NCBI GenBank assembly: GCA_964017155.1
Contig: OZ024864.1
Location: 35,922,529-35,986,528, forward strand
Length of the DNA stretch: 64,000 nucleotides
Direction of reading: 5' to 3'
Origin: Oasisia sp. SBJ-2009
Taxonomy: Eukaryota; Annelida; Polychaeta; Sabellida; Siboglinidae
Position numbers and translations under genes: made by a program. A model generated the notes under the pieces. The model did no database searches. It saw nothing but the letters and a program-made list of their open reading frames with translations, and was not told the DNA's origin. Numbering within the stretch: position 1 is the stretch's first letter; the number at the start of each line of letters is the position of its first letter. Positions 11,123 through 21,257 of the stretch are shown one piece after another.

Positions 11123-11955
11123 TAATTCCAAAACATCTTTAGCGCCTATTCCCTTTAGAAAAGTCAAGCCCAGAGGCGCAACTAACAAACTCATTTGGCG
11201 TAACTAAAACAAGTCAACATTGGCGCATGGAAACGCAGAACATTTATGATGAAAAGCAATTTCAAACAATCAAAAACAGATATTTAAATTATTAACGAAA
11301 GATGGCAATAGTTTCAGAAGATTTAATTGTAAACACAACACAAAGTGTTCGTGCACATACAGAGAAATCACGTTTGCCAATACTCAGCTTCATCTTAGGA
11401 ACAAAACGGACTATCTACGGATCCTCATGATATCATAGCAATGTACCAGATTAACTAAGTATGTCGGTGGTTAAGTAGAAAGAGAACGAAATGTAACAGA
11501 AACCAATGTAAAGTTAATTCGATATACAAGTGGAAACCAATGCAACTTAAGTAGCGGTAGTGATGCTGAGAAACGGGGGGCTTTAAGTCCCTCGCATGCT
11601 AAGCAAGTGTGGACACGTTGAATTGTAGATACACCTTTTTGGCAATGTTATTTAGAAGATACACATATGTTGCACATCGCCTCAGTTCGCTTTACGCCAC
11701 AAAGAGTATTAATTGAAATTTGTATTCCACAAATACTCTTTTTTAGTGCCATCAAATAATGGACCATATTTTAATGTTATGTCCCAAAGGGAATTTGTCA
11801 ATCGATACTTTATGAGGTGGCTACACCAATATGTGGTTTTGCACTTACTCTTGATGACAGGCACTAACCAAGATAACATTGACGTAAAGTCGCCGCCATG
11901 TGTCCTTGGTGCTTGCCGCCGATGCTGACACAATAGCGTGCGTTCGTTGAGCCAT
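3857..11955 (-). CDS. Divergent T-box transcription factor, copy A (nine coding exons)
   Basis: The sequence supports a T-box family gene with coding exons at 11955-11849, 11036-10723, 10064-9935, 9022-8857, 7971-7864, 7142-6937, 6170-6073, 5400-4630 and 4134-3857. Every junction is GT-AG and the phases (2,1,2,0,0,2,1,1) agree. T-box marks in order are [13 protein letters not shown] (about residue 184), [18 protein letters not shown] (243-247), FIAVTAYQ (312-319) and LKID (326-329). T-box proteins are nuclear factors that bind TCACACCT-like sites. A Q-rich region follows from about residue 418. A TAA at 4727-4729 inside exon 8 would end the protein at 600 aa; reading through it to 3857 would give 725 aa. 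The subfamily cannot be assigned. The run [14 protein letters not shown] in exon 2 could be a nuclear localisation signal. Confidence 0.85.
4630..5400 (-). CDS. T-box copy A, exon 8 (Q-rich region, contains TAA)
   Basis: The acceptor is TGATTCTCAG|AGAGGGG and the donor ACGACGG|GTGAGTTT; 771 nt, phase 1 to 1. It encodes [14 protein letters not shown], a glutamine-rich tract from mixed CAG/CAA codons, then [15 protein letters not shown] and GLSYPQQLW, and a serine/asparagine-rich end. The SEQMA and GLSYPQQLW blocks are shared with copies B and C, which carry 603-nt versions. An in-frame TAA lies at 4727-4729, after SENGR, and the frame then stays open to the donor. Q-rich regions in transcription factors commonly act in activation; that role is inferred here. 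Confidence 0.8.
5429..5642. repeat. (TA)n-rich microsatellite
   Basis: Interrupted TA runs (TATATACAT, TACTTTATATA) of about 210 bp within the intron upstream of exon 8 of copy A. A related pure (TA)n run lies at 6421-6512 in the same intron region. Confidence 0.95.
6073..6170 (-). CDS. T-box copy A, exon 7 (linker)
   Basis: The acceptor is GACTTTGCAG|GAAATGG and the donor GGGTTG|GTAAGTTT; 98 nt, phase 2 to 1. It encodes [19 protein letters not shown], with no recognised motif. It was chosen because it is the only open block between exons 6 and 8 with a good acceptor and donor and matching phases. A different frame is also open here, so it is less certain than its neighbours. Confidence 0.6.
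6421..6512. repeat. (TA)n microsatellite
   Basis: About 90 bp of pure TA in the intron between exons 6 and 7 of copy A. Confidence 0.95.
6937..7142 (-). CDS. T-box copy A, exon 6 (end of DNA-binding domain)
   Basis: The acceptor is TTGCTGTAG|GTTGTG and the donor GCAAA|GTAAGTAC; 206 nt, phase 0 to 2. It encodes [15 protein letters not shown], then [18 protein letters not shown]. These are the Lx-S-M-x-K-Y strand and the TAYQ...LKI signature of T-box domains. The usual NPFAKGFRD that follows is replaced by SPNAKIRRD, a sign of a divergent family member. Confidence 0.93.
7370..7760. repeat. Purine-rich GA/GTGAGAAAG minisatellite
   Basis: The plus strand is almost pure purine with T only in GTGAG motifs. 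A degenerate unit near GGGAGTGAGAAAGA recurs many times. It lies in the intron between exons 5 and 6 of copy A. The arginine/lysine/glutamate-rich open frame across it is an artefact. Confidence 0.85.
7864..7971 (-). CDS. T-box copy A, exon 5
   Basis: The acceptor is CGTCGTCAG|GTATTTG and the donor GATAAC|GTACGTG; 108 nt, exactly 36 codons, phase 0 at both ends. It encodes [17 protein letters not shown] and VKLSNHLDS, matching the conserved HPDSP...W M...KL(T/S)N segment of T-box domains. It fits exactly between exons 4 and 6. No homologue of this exon is visible downstream of exon 4 in copy D. Confidence 0.9.
8401..8856. repeat. Compound (TA)n-(CA)n microsatellite adjoining exon 4
   Basis: Interrupted TA tracts (8401-8755) pass into (CA)n (8760-8856), which directly touches the donor of T-box exon 4 on the minus strand. 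Long YI or TH frames here are not genes. Confidence 0.95.
8857..9022 (-). CDS. T-box copy A, exon 4
   Basis: The acceptor is TTTCAACAG|TCGAATG; 166 nt, phase 2 to 0. It encodes [12 protein letters not shown], then [17 protein letters not shown] and SWMALGRTD, the conserved T-box core. The donor is AAG|GTGTGTGTG: the splice site is the first GT of a long (GT)n tract. Copy D carries the same exon at 53645-53810 with one residue changed (M to I). Confidence 0.92.
9935..10064 (-). CDS. T-box copy A, exon 3 (start of DNA-binding domain)
   Basis: The acceptor is GTCTTTCAG|CGAATG and the donor CCGGCCG|GTACGAC; 130 nt, phase 1 to 2. It encodes [16 protein letters not shown] and [12 protein letters not shown], which match the first strand and helix of T-box domains (family pattern: L, W, F, then TEM and a SGRRMFP junction). 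The split arginine codon CG|T joins it to RMFP in exon 4. Confidence 0.9.
10723..11036 (-). CDS. T-box copy A, exon 2 (N-terminal region)
   Basis: The acceptor is GTGTATTCAG|TCGAGAG and the donor ATTC|GTAAGTCAC; length is 314 nt, phase 2 to 1. It encodes [19 protein letters not shown], a serine-rich stretch and a basic block. Copy D has an exon of exactly the same length at 55351-55664. Copy B has a diverged one at 23288-23561, with similar order MASGAY, WPGF and RVIKRQRSS. No known domain outside the T-box is recognised. Confidence 0.8.
11849..11955 (-). CDS. T-box copy A, coding exon 1
   Basis: The first ATG gives [20 protein letters not shown] and the exon ends at donor GA|GTAAGTGC in phase 2. 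I chose this start because copy D (56232-56338) keeps the same ATG, length (107 nt) and donor, and the phase fits exon 2. A second reading, starting further upstream in the same frame, is open but not clearly conserved. The coding exon probably continues upstream as 5'UTR. Confidence 0.65.
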
Positions 11956-12350
11956 CTTGTGTCGATGCGAATCTATTGTGCTATTCTTACTCCGAGAATT
12001 ACAAGTTTCCTGAAACTGGTCATGTCGAAGATAATGGCTGGCTACTTTATATTGTATTCGCAACAGCCGTGGTTCAATGTGAGGAATTACGTTTATCATC
12101 CATGACGGCTCACATGGGGTCATATTCTTAACTGCTATCAGAACCAATAGCGCCCATGGTACAAGCAAACATTTCGCACTCGCACTTTAAATTACACAAA
12201 TTAGGAATAATATTATCAAGTCTAAAATAGCAGTTCGCATATTGTGCTTCTGTACACATGCAAATACATTTATTATTGTATATTGTATTGCTAATACAAT
12301 TAAGAGTAACACGCAATATTTCAGATACAACAAATACAGTGTTTACTTAC

Positions 12351-12420
12351 AATGTGGAGTAGAAACTGCCTGGTCAAATTTCAACTCTTCGGATGTCTTG
12401 TTCTCCTAAACGTGTGCTAT
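12351..12420 (-). promoter_or_regulatory. Likely 5' untranslated exon of T-box copy A
   Basis: A consensus donor GTAAGTAAAC (12341-12350, minus strand) lies about 30-100 bp downstream of a TATA box. Copy D keeps the donor (GTAAGTACAAAC near 56740). The transcription start (about 12420) and the downstream acceptor, between about 12132 and 11955, are inferred and not certain. Confidence 0.5.
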
Positions 12421-12446
12421 AATGATTCCAACATCATCAACCCCTG

Positions 12447-12456
12447 CCTTTATATA
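12447..12456 (-). promoter_or_regulatory. TATA box of T-box copy A
   Basis: The minus strand reads GTATATAAAGGCAGGGG, a strong TATA box about 30 bp before the presumed transcription start. The aligned position in copy D reads GTACTTAAATGC, which is a poor TATA box. Confidence 0.55.
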
Positions 12457-12537
12457 CGTGTTACTCGTGGTTTAATTAATTAGTGCTCGCACTGTTATTT
12501 GCGCAGTCCAATTGTTGGTTTTGCGACGTTGCGCACG

Positions 12538-12546
12538 AGCCAATCA
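12538..12546 (-). promoter_or_regulatory. CCAAT-type element upstream of T-box copy A
   Basis: The minus strand reads TGATTGGCT, an inverted CCAAT box, about 85 bp upstream of the TATA box. It is conserved in copy D (AGCCAATCAGATGC on the plus strand near 56936). Confidence 0.35.
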
Positions 12547-12899
12547 GATGCCGATGCAGAACACAATGGAAACGATGTGTCCCCGATAATTCGAGTGCGC
12601 CAGCGAAATTAATCTAATCATGACATTTGTTGACCACCATAACGGTGACCACCACAACGTTGACCACCAATGCGTTGGCCACCATTACGTTGACCATCAT
12701 GTGATGTCAACTGTTATCCATTTTCAGATTATTAACTTACAACGGCTTTATAATTAATTCGGAGGTGCAACTGCGAAAACAATTATAACAAATATGGAAC
12801 TAATCACAATTTACCCCGTCAGAGCAATCCAGGTCCAATAAAAAAAGAAGTGGCCGCTTATAAAGCCGAAATATTTCCAACAATTAAGCAAAAATTAAA

Positions 12900-12957
12900 T
12901 TGTAATATTATCGATAGTGTGTAATCGTCAATAATATGATTTATTTGAGTGTGTGTG

Positions 12958-13009
<52 letters not shown>

Positions 13010-13110
13010 TGTGTGTGTGAGTGAGTGTGTGTGTGTGTTTATGTGGTTGATATTAAGTTGTCACAACGGTACGGTACATGCACCCGCAGCTGCGCACATT
13101 CACCCACGCA

Positions 13111-13161
<51 letters not shown>

Positions 13162-13190
13162 ACTCGTGTACCTAGATTAATATTCCATAT
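12900..13190. repeat. (GT)n-(TA)n repeat element (matches 43900-44130)
   Basis: The stretch shares flanks and order with 43900-44130: AATCGTCAATAATATGA, (GT)n, TTGTCACAACG, CAGCTGC, CACATTCACCCACGCACT, then GATTAATATTCCATATAA. The (TA)n present here is much shorter in the other copy. It behaves as a dispersed unit, found next to the 1-kb repeat at 44130. Confidence 0.7.
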
Positions 13191-13267
13191 AAAACTAAAG
13201 ATTTACGATTCGAATTATGTGATGGCATAAACAAGGCAGTAAAAATACACATACATAAACAACCTTA

Positions 13268-13290
13268 CATATATATATATAATATATATA

Positions 13291-13332
<42 letters not shown>

Positions 13333-13435
13333 GCACGTACTGTATATATATATATATAATATATGTATTATATATGTATTATATACATATATTAAATATG
13401 TATTATACATGTGTGTATTATATATATAATATATA
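13268..13435. repeat. (TA)n-rich tract
   Basis: Interrupted TA runs with ATGTATTATA variants; no gene. Confidence 0.9.
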
Positions 13436-13578
13436 GTATATACATGTATACCCTGGCTGTGACAACTTGGAGAAACACAAGTGTGCAGATTAAGTCTTGT
13501 TTATTTATGTTTAGAATATTAGACAATTATACTAGAGCTTTTTATATGGGACGTCATTAAGTTATTATTATCATAACT

Positions 13579-13635
13579 ACGAGTAGTAGTAGTAGTAGTA
13601 GTAGTAGCAGTAGCAGTAGCAGCAGTAGCAGCAGC

Positions 13636-13679
<44 letters not shown>

Positions 13680-13712
13680 CAGTAGTAGTAGTAACGGTAG
13701 TAGTAGTAGTTA
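13579..13712. repeat. (AGT)n/(AGC)n trinucleotide repeat
   Basis: About 130 bp changing from AGT units to mixed AGC/AGT and back. It lies outside any exon I can support. Confidence 0.95.
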
Positions 13713-13791
13713 TACCCGCTATGCTGGGAGCAGCTATTAAAGAATACAGGAAACATTGGTCGGGCCCTGTCTGTTACGCGGTCTGAGTTCT

Positions 13792-16700
13792 GGGGCCGAG
13801 GTTATAAAACCGTACTCAGTACTCTGTGCTCAAATTCCATGCTCAAGCCTCGCTTTCACACCGTGCTCAACGTAGGTCACCAAACTTTCTGAGTACGGTT
13901 TCGTACTCAGACTTGAGCATGGAACGTCCAAATCCTGAGTATGCTCAAGACCATGCTCAACGCCGTACTCAAGCAAACAAAGATGGCAGCTCACGCAGAA
14001 ATTGGTCGATTTCAAAGTCAAAGTTCGTCGTTTTTGACAAGATCTGCAGTCCGATTTCAGCGTCCGAGTCGCTTACGAGGTGTTATCGATCCATTTGAAG
14101 AGGTGGTGTAACAAGAATGATTTGACTGGCACTGTGTTGTGCCTAAAACGGCGGTGTTTACTGAACATTTGCAAACTTAAGCGGCAGACGACGACAGTAC
14201 GATACAGTGTTGCAATATTATGTTTTGGTGGCAGTTTTTCGGTGATGGGACCATTCGTTTACTGCTTGGCGACACAAGCTCACGGCCAATTGCCAAACGA
14301 AATTTCCCCAAAGCTGTGTGTTGTCGTTGGACGAGTAATGAAGTACAGTCGTGGACATTTAGCCATACCGATGGGACATATGTACTATTCTGACCTTCTC
14401 GAAATAAACAAGAACAACATGAACGAAGGACACTTTTAAATGCTCTAGTTAATAAAAATAATAAGAATGTAAATATTATTATACTCCTTTTAAAAAGAAC
14501 AAATAAAATCACTGCAGAAATAATATTGTAAATGTTTTAATTATTTTCAAATATAGGTCAAACACAAGCCAACAAAAATCCCAAATGCCCCAATAATTTT
14601 AACCATTAAATGAAAGAAAGGATAGAAGCCATTAGAAGGGTCCTTAAACCTGTTACTGTTAAGATATTTTGGCCTTAATAAACATTGCTAAATGTAAACA
14701 GATCATGATGGTATTATGTTGCTATTGATGTATGCCTAATTAAGATGGTAATGCCATATGTCAATATTCTAAAATATCTTGAACACATTCAACAAATACC
14801 TACAAAATGGAGATTTTTCGAGTAACGTGGAATTTGAGCGGGTAATCTCCATATTAAAACAAATGTATGGTGCACAAGAATTCTCTCTAACTTCGAGCGA
14901 GTGTCTGTTTTACCTCAGTTCTCGACAATACTAGCAATTATATTCATAAGTGATTAATGTATTTCTTTAATGTTAAAAACTACAATGGGCAGTATGGATT
15001 TAGAAAAGAAACACTCAACTGTAATAATAATATTATAAATGGTTGAGGTATTAACAACAACAACAACTAATAACTCATGATCCTCAATATAAATGTTTAC
15101 ATAATTAAAAAATAAAGCATTTAACACTGTTGGCAAAAAAATGTGTTACAGAAACTAGAACATTATGCATTAAAACTGTAGTATAAACTTCGATACATAA
15201 CCAACTGAATATAAAAAACACTATGTATCTATGAATGACACAAATTCAACTTACCAAAATATAACAAGGTTTCATACTTGGTCCAATTTTATTTAGCCTA
15301 TATGTTATAACCTGTAAAGTATCAACTGTTATGACACATAATATAATATTTGCTGATGGCACCAATCTCACAATTTGCATTAATGGAAATAATATCGAAA
15401 CCTTTTATACTACAAATTGCACTGTCAGGTTGGAATGATCATAGTAAGAAGATCAAAAGTAAATATTCATGTATTATATTGTCTGTACTTATCATGCCTA
15501 AAATTTGCTTCATTACTGCTATGAAATGTGGGGGAAATACATATGAGAACAAGATACCACCGTTATATATGTTACAGAAAAAAACAATGACTATACGTAA
15601 ACATGAAGGGTACTTGTCACAAGCAAGACCTATCATTAGTTATTAGCTGTGTGTGTACGATATGAATGATTTAAACAGTATGGTGTTTATGTTATAGTTA
15701 ACAACAATTTGCTTCCAGATCATATATGTTAACTTACTTTGAGATAGCATGTGATAGTCACAATCATAATACATGCAACCTAAATATTAATTACAAAATA
15801 AATTATAGTGGAATTAGTATTATGAGCTTTAAGGTGTGAAATCGGGTACAGTCAGACCTGTAGAGTGGGTTATCAGTTTAAAAAACATTTAACAAGAATT
15901 CTTATAAAAATATGAAAGGTACTAATAACAATGATCAATATGTTTATTGTTTATAATATAAAGTATAGGATGGTGTATTACTGTATCAAAATACATAGCA
16001 AAGAGTGTGTTATTTTCTAGTCAACATTGTGTTTATGTAAAACTTGAAATTAGTTTAGAAACCTATACAAAAATACAAATAATAAGTATTTCGTTTTTTG
16101 CATTTCCTTTCAACACGCCTTTAGATTGTGTTTCTTATGGAATATATACACAGCAAATAGATGCTGTGTCTAGATTCATGTTTATGTGTTACTTATGAAT
16201 TACCTTGTACATTACATGCACATTGTATGTCATTGTTTGTTGAATACATTCAATTAAGTGTCTACATTCACAATTACATGACAGAATTGCACTACGGCTA
16301 CGCTATGCCACATCTGGCACAGTTGCATGCCATAGTGTCATAGACCTCTCAAATCAATGAATTCCTCCGGGTAGATAACAATTCTAAATCGCTTTGAGCT
16401 GTCTTGATAACTTGACGCAGCACTATGAGAGGTTTGAGTTACTTAAGGCAAAAGTGTTAAACATGTATACGAACACGGATTCCTGTCAAATGACCCTTTG
16501 AACTAGTCTAAGGCATTGCAAATAATAATTCATCTATGATTCGATGTGGTGTGATCAATTACGGCCGCTCCCTTACAAGTACTTTGACACAATATGAGAC
16601 TTGTTACAGTGTAACATATTTATATTTCAGTAGTATAAATAACATTTGCGCTATCTTAGCATTGGAAAATTACGATTGATTTATTGCATACAATATCAGC

Positions 16701-17250
16701 TGTAATACAAGCACGCATTCTAAGACTAAGATATTTATTTATTTATTTATTATAAAAAACGACTACAGCGTGACAAATGCAGGCTAATTCTGGTTTATGT
16801 ACTATTTAATCTTTTGATTGTGTGTATAATTGCTGTTCCGTTGTTCACTGCGAAGTAGGTTCCGTGACCATGCAAAAGGTATTCTGTCGATATTCCCTTC
16901 GTTTTTCACCAAATATAACCACATGTCAAAACTGCAAAAGTCTTCGTCCTTCATCGGTTTATAGCCGGAAGTTGATGTTGTTTATAAATAGTTGCAAGTT
17001 TGTTATCTTCGTCAACCAGAGAGTTCCGTCTGGCCGCTGCGTATTTGAATAAAACTGGGTCATCGCGTCAAACGAGCTCCCTCTTTAGCTCGCCGTTGAG
17101 CATACGCTCAAGGCGGCGTACTCAGTTGAGTACGTACTCTCGAGACGTTTTATAACCACCGTGAGCACGCATTCTCAGCTGAGCATGATATCTGAGTCTG
17201 AGCACGGAGTTGAGCATGAGCACCGAGTACGGCTTTATAACCTCGGGCCC
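13792..17250. mobile_element. PIF/Harbinger-like DNA transposon with terminal inverted repeats
   Basis: The left end reads GGGGCCGAGGTTATAAAACC and the right end, reverse-complemented, reads GGGCCCGAGGTTATAAAGCC, followed by GTACTC on both sides. The subterminal 150-200 bp at each end are packed with GAGTACG and TGAGCATG motifs in both orientations. A weak transposase trace lies at 14080-14440. The rest (14500-16800) is AT-rich with no open gene. Possible 3-bp target duplications (CTG left, CTG or TGG right) cannot be settled by eye. Confidence 0.7.
14080..14440 (+). pseudogene. Degenerate Harbinger-type transposase fragment
   Basis: One frame near 14220-14280 reads FFGDGTIRLLLGDT, close to the ALRFxATGSFQxxxGDT segment of PIF/Harbinger transposases. 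Stops and frame changes interrupt the flanks, and no DDE catalytic residues can be assigned. The family call is moderate and depends partly on the terminal repeats. Confidence 0.45.
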
Positions 17251-17639
17251 TGGTCGATCGCACTTGTTTGCATGCCAGTGGTGTCGGGGTCATCATTATG
17301 TCGTTTCGAAGAAGAGACCTCTGTAGATTATTGGAATAATGACCACATATCAAGTTTCCAGAATACCCCGCTGTGTTTAATTATAATGCAATGCATTCAG
17401 GTTTTAATTAAATCTTATTCTATGACAATTAAGGTTGAACACTATCAGCCCAATTTGTATGTATATTTCGACGATCAGCATCAAATTCCATCTGAGCAGG
17501 CCTTGAGAGCGTGATTGGCTATGTGCCAACTTTCTGCGTCACGGGTGTTTTTGTGAAAATTTGGCAAACGGTAGACTATACACAAACATAATATCGTAAC
17601 TGATTAGAATACCGGATTGTTGTGTTATTAAAAAAATAT

Positions 17640-18183
<544 letters not shown>

Positions 18184-18302
18184 CAATCAGAATATTGCAA
18201 AAGCGTATGCATAGAAGGAAACATTACAATAGTGTTGTTAACATAGTAAATATGAAGAGCACACAATTATATGCAGAAAGATAGATATTTTTTGAGCTAG
18301 GA

Positions 18303-18646
18303 GTGAATAGCATCAAAGAAAAAGTCAGAGAAATGAGACTACGCTGGTATGGACACATGCAGAGAATGGAAGAAAACAACGAAGTGAGAGCATTTGTTGA
18401 TATGATAGTGCCAGGAAAAAGACCAAGAGGGAGACCAAGAGGGAGTTGGATTGCGTTCGAAGGGACATGCAGGAACTGCGGAACACGCCGAAGGATGCCC
18501 AGGACAGAACATTCTGGAAATCAAGAATTCGGGCCACCTCGTGGGAAAAAGCGAAGAAGAAGAAGACATTAACGGTTCTAGACGCTTTGTTGATTTACTT
18601 GATCTGTATTGGTCTTCCCAATGTACCCATGGCAGATTTCTTTTGA
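18303..18646 (+). pseudogene. RTE-like LINE, C-terminal fragment
   Basis: The plus strand encodes REMRLRWYGHMQRM and VPGKRPRGRPRGSW, then in another frame DCVRRDMQELRNTPKDAQDR. This is the well-known C-terminal tail of RTE-type reverse transcriptases (RWYGHV...GRPRxxW...D...A.DR..W). One frameshift lies near 18450. No RT core is present upstream, only (TA)n, so it is a 5'-truncated dead copy. Confidence 0.8.
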
Positions 18647-19373
18647 AGTGTGTTGGGTTCCTGCCAGCCATGCCAACCCCTGTGACAGATCATGCCATTG
18701 CGAGAAATGTTCTAGTGTCCGCAAGCAGCTCTTTCAGACGATGATGCCCGTGTTCTGTGATGAAAGCGTGTTTCAGATATTCTGAGTAAGACACATTTAC
18801 GGCGGAGATATATGGCATGTTTGTAGGGTTTCACTATGCGACGATTCTACCACGTTGTATTGGTTGCTACATCTGTGGTAGTGGCCTGAACGACGTATGT
18901 TGAGGTTTTGTTATTACATGTCCTCATGATGCTAATGATTTATTCTTCATTGTTGGACACAAGAACACAGTATTAAATAGAATTTGTATTTCTGTTCTAA
19001 AGATAGTCATGAATTGAGGCATCTTTTAATGGTGGTGCTATTTCTGAAACAAAATCTATGCCAATACTTGGAAGAATTTTTTTTTGAAATTATCTGCTAT
19101 ACCATTGCTATCAGTAATTGTCCTATTCAGTAAGTTATTTGTTCATTATTGTGATTCAGATGGACTATGGTATTAACTGTTTTTTTTTGACATCCAATAG
19201 GCTAGTATAATACATTTGTGTCAGCATTTCTTAGAATTGCGGTTAGTTTATTTTTATACTTTTTATAACAATGTTTCTTTCATGTGATATATTTTTAAAG
19301 AAATCTTCTGTACACTGCATTTTCTTACGACAGGCATTTTCTTAGCGTGTCATGAACCAAAGTTCTTTTAAAT

Positions 19374-19847
19374 TTACTTGTTTAATGAATCATAAGCTCT
19401 ATTGACATCAGTTGCGTTATTGTTGTTTTTCATTTCATTTCTTAAATCTTCTACAAATGAAGTCATACTTATGGTTGCATGGTTTCTGATATATATGTGT
19501 GCTTCTAGATTCCTCTTTGTGACTGCATTTTCGCAAAGTGTAAACACTGGAAAGTGAACTGTTATGTCACTTATTATAATGCCACTTGTCGTTTGTTTAT
19601 TGATGGTATTTGTAAAGATGTTATTGACGAGAGTTGCCGTGTTTCTAGTTATCCTCGTCGGTTTATTCATAATGGAGTACAGTCCATTAAAGTATCCACA
19701 TAAAAACAGTGTCTTATTTTTGTGAATATTTCCACAGATCTTTTCAACATTTTCACAGAAAGAATCTATGGTAGATTGTGGTTTACGATACAAGCAACTT
19801 ACATTATTTGTTGTTTCTTTATTAATTGGAGACCCACCCTCTCTCAA
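19374..19847 (-). pseudogene. LINE APE-type endonuclease fragment
   Basis: The minus-strand frame of 157 residues contains VSCLYRKPQSTIDSF, TLFLCGYFN (GDFN with D changed to Y), NKPTRIT and SDITVHFPVF. The last is the SDH-P endonuclease motif with the histidine lost. It is the longest surviving copy of this family in the window and is catalytically dead. Confidence 0.8.
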
Positions 19848-19905
19848 TGCAGTAGACTATGGATGAGAAGCGGATGACGCAAACAGACGCCTAATATAAC
19901 GTAAC

Positions 19906-20269
19906 ATGGAAGATGAAGTGTCCTATGAACCTGAGCACTTCCTTAAGTTGATCAGGTTTTGGCGTGCACGTAGAGATTGGAACTGTGGCTGCACGAGGCG
20001 TCAAGTGGTTTGCATATTGTTATGTACCTGTGTTGTGGTCCTGTCTGCTCAAATCCTGTTACCATCAAGGAGTTGTTTACAATGGTGATGCAGATGATCA
20101 AGATTTGGGTAATAATGATGAAAACGAAAATTGTTCCTGTGACGAATTTGAAAATTGTGCTTCAACTGTTGTAATAAGGTGTGGGCTTAAATTGACTGCT
20201 GCTGTCATGGTTTATGCTTGTACTATCATGAGATTTGTTTCACATGCGAATGCAAATTTTAGTTATTAA
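19906..20269 (+). repeat. Unrecognised open frames in a dispersed repeat
   Basis: The frame starting MEDEVSYEPEHFLKLIRFW at 19906 and the overlapping frame HVEIGTVAARGVKWF...VVYNGDADDQDLG at 19964 form a protein-like block. The HVEIGTVAARGVKWF piece recurs at 32249-32434 (minus) and 36236-36421 (plus). Repetition argues for a transposon-derived sequence; I do not recognise the family. Confidence 0.4.
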
Positions 20270-20947
20270 TCAATGCTAGAACAAATAAATAATAACCAGT
20301 GCGGATCATAATAAATGGATGATTTAATGCAATACATTATTTCTTTTACACACTGCTTGAAATAACTACTAACGTGCACTATTAGGTATCCATCTGAAGC
20401 AATTCATAGAGAATAGAACACTTCAAACCGGTGTGCAGGCAGTTTTACGGCAATGACGTTGTAGCCATCTTTCTGCCAAAAGAGCTATGGTAAACTATGT
20501 TCAACCTTGTAATTCTCCACATTGCAAACATACGTATAGATGGTAACATAATCTCTCTACTGTAATACAACTTATTTTATGCGGTTATTCAAATGTGTCT
20601 GTATTTGTACAACCAATGTTGCTGCCATCTTGGATTTACGTCATCAATATGGCCGTAAACGTTTAAAATAACTTCCCATTAGTATTCTGCGCCCTAAAAC
20701 ATACCTGTAAGTCAGTCAAAGAGTTTGGAGCTGTGTGGCGCACAAAACACCATCAAATTCGCTTCCTCAACTTCATTGACATGTATTTCCCGTTTGCCTC
20801 CATTCTCCAATTAGGTCAATTGGTGCGTCACGGTATTAGTTGTAAGTTGTATTTAATCCGTGGGGTGGCGCTTGACCTTCGGTTGATTTGATGACTTATC
20901 GTTGTATGCTGGGTTTATCTATGTATGAACTAAAACTAAATACATAC

Positions 20948-21097
20948 CAGCAGGGTCGATCAGGGCAGACGATGAGATAACTGGCGTCGAAACAATGAAT
21001 GTATATTTCGCTGTAGACGTTGGTGGATGATGTTCGATTGAACAAGTGTGCCAGGGAGTTTTAGTGAGAAACGTTTTGAGCAGTATTGTATACTGAA
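20948..21097 (-). other. Exon-like block of unknown gene (50 codons, phase 1-1)
   Basis: The minus strand has TTATACAG| before and CTG|GTATGTATT after an open 150-nt block encoding TILLKTFLTKTPWHTCSIEH and IVSTPVISSSALIDPA. The mirror copy at 46019-46168 keeps length, frame and both splice signals. It lies on the strand opposite to copy B's T-box exons. No family is recognised and it may not be coding. Confidence 0.3.
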
Positions 21098-21257
21098 CTG
21101 TATAACAACTTACCTCTATATATACATACAACTCATGACAAATCATAACATGTATCGTGGATGTGATACACAACTGGTATCACTCTTGTATTGTCTGTGT
21201 TGCACTTATTCGTTATAAAATTATTTATGTTGTACCTTGTATGTGTGTTTTAGTTAC

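Larger units (their letters stand above)
18570..20640. repeat. Dispersed composite block (matches 840-3600)
   Basis: This block repeats the order of 840-3600 in the same orientation: a LINE interior, the endonuclease fragment, then the acidic-frame repeat. The ORF1 fragment present at 2923-3120 has no counterpart here. It could be an old segmental duplication or two insertions of the same nested elements. Confidence 0.6.

Noticed and set aside
13826..14098. 90-residue frame at the left end of the Harbinger-like element
   Set aside because: It runs through the subterminal GAGTACG/GAGCATG repeats and shows no transposase motif.
18446..18744. Possible small genes overlapping the RTE-like fragment
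   Set aside because: They are the shifted frame of one decayed LINE C-terminus (DCVRRDMQELRN...DAQDR) and its 3' flank.
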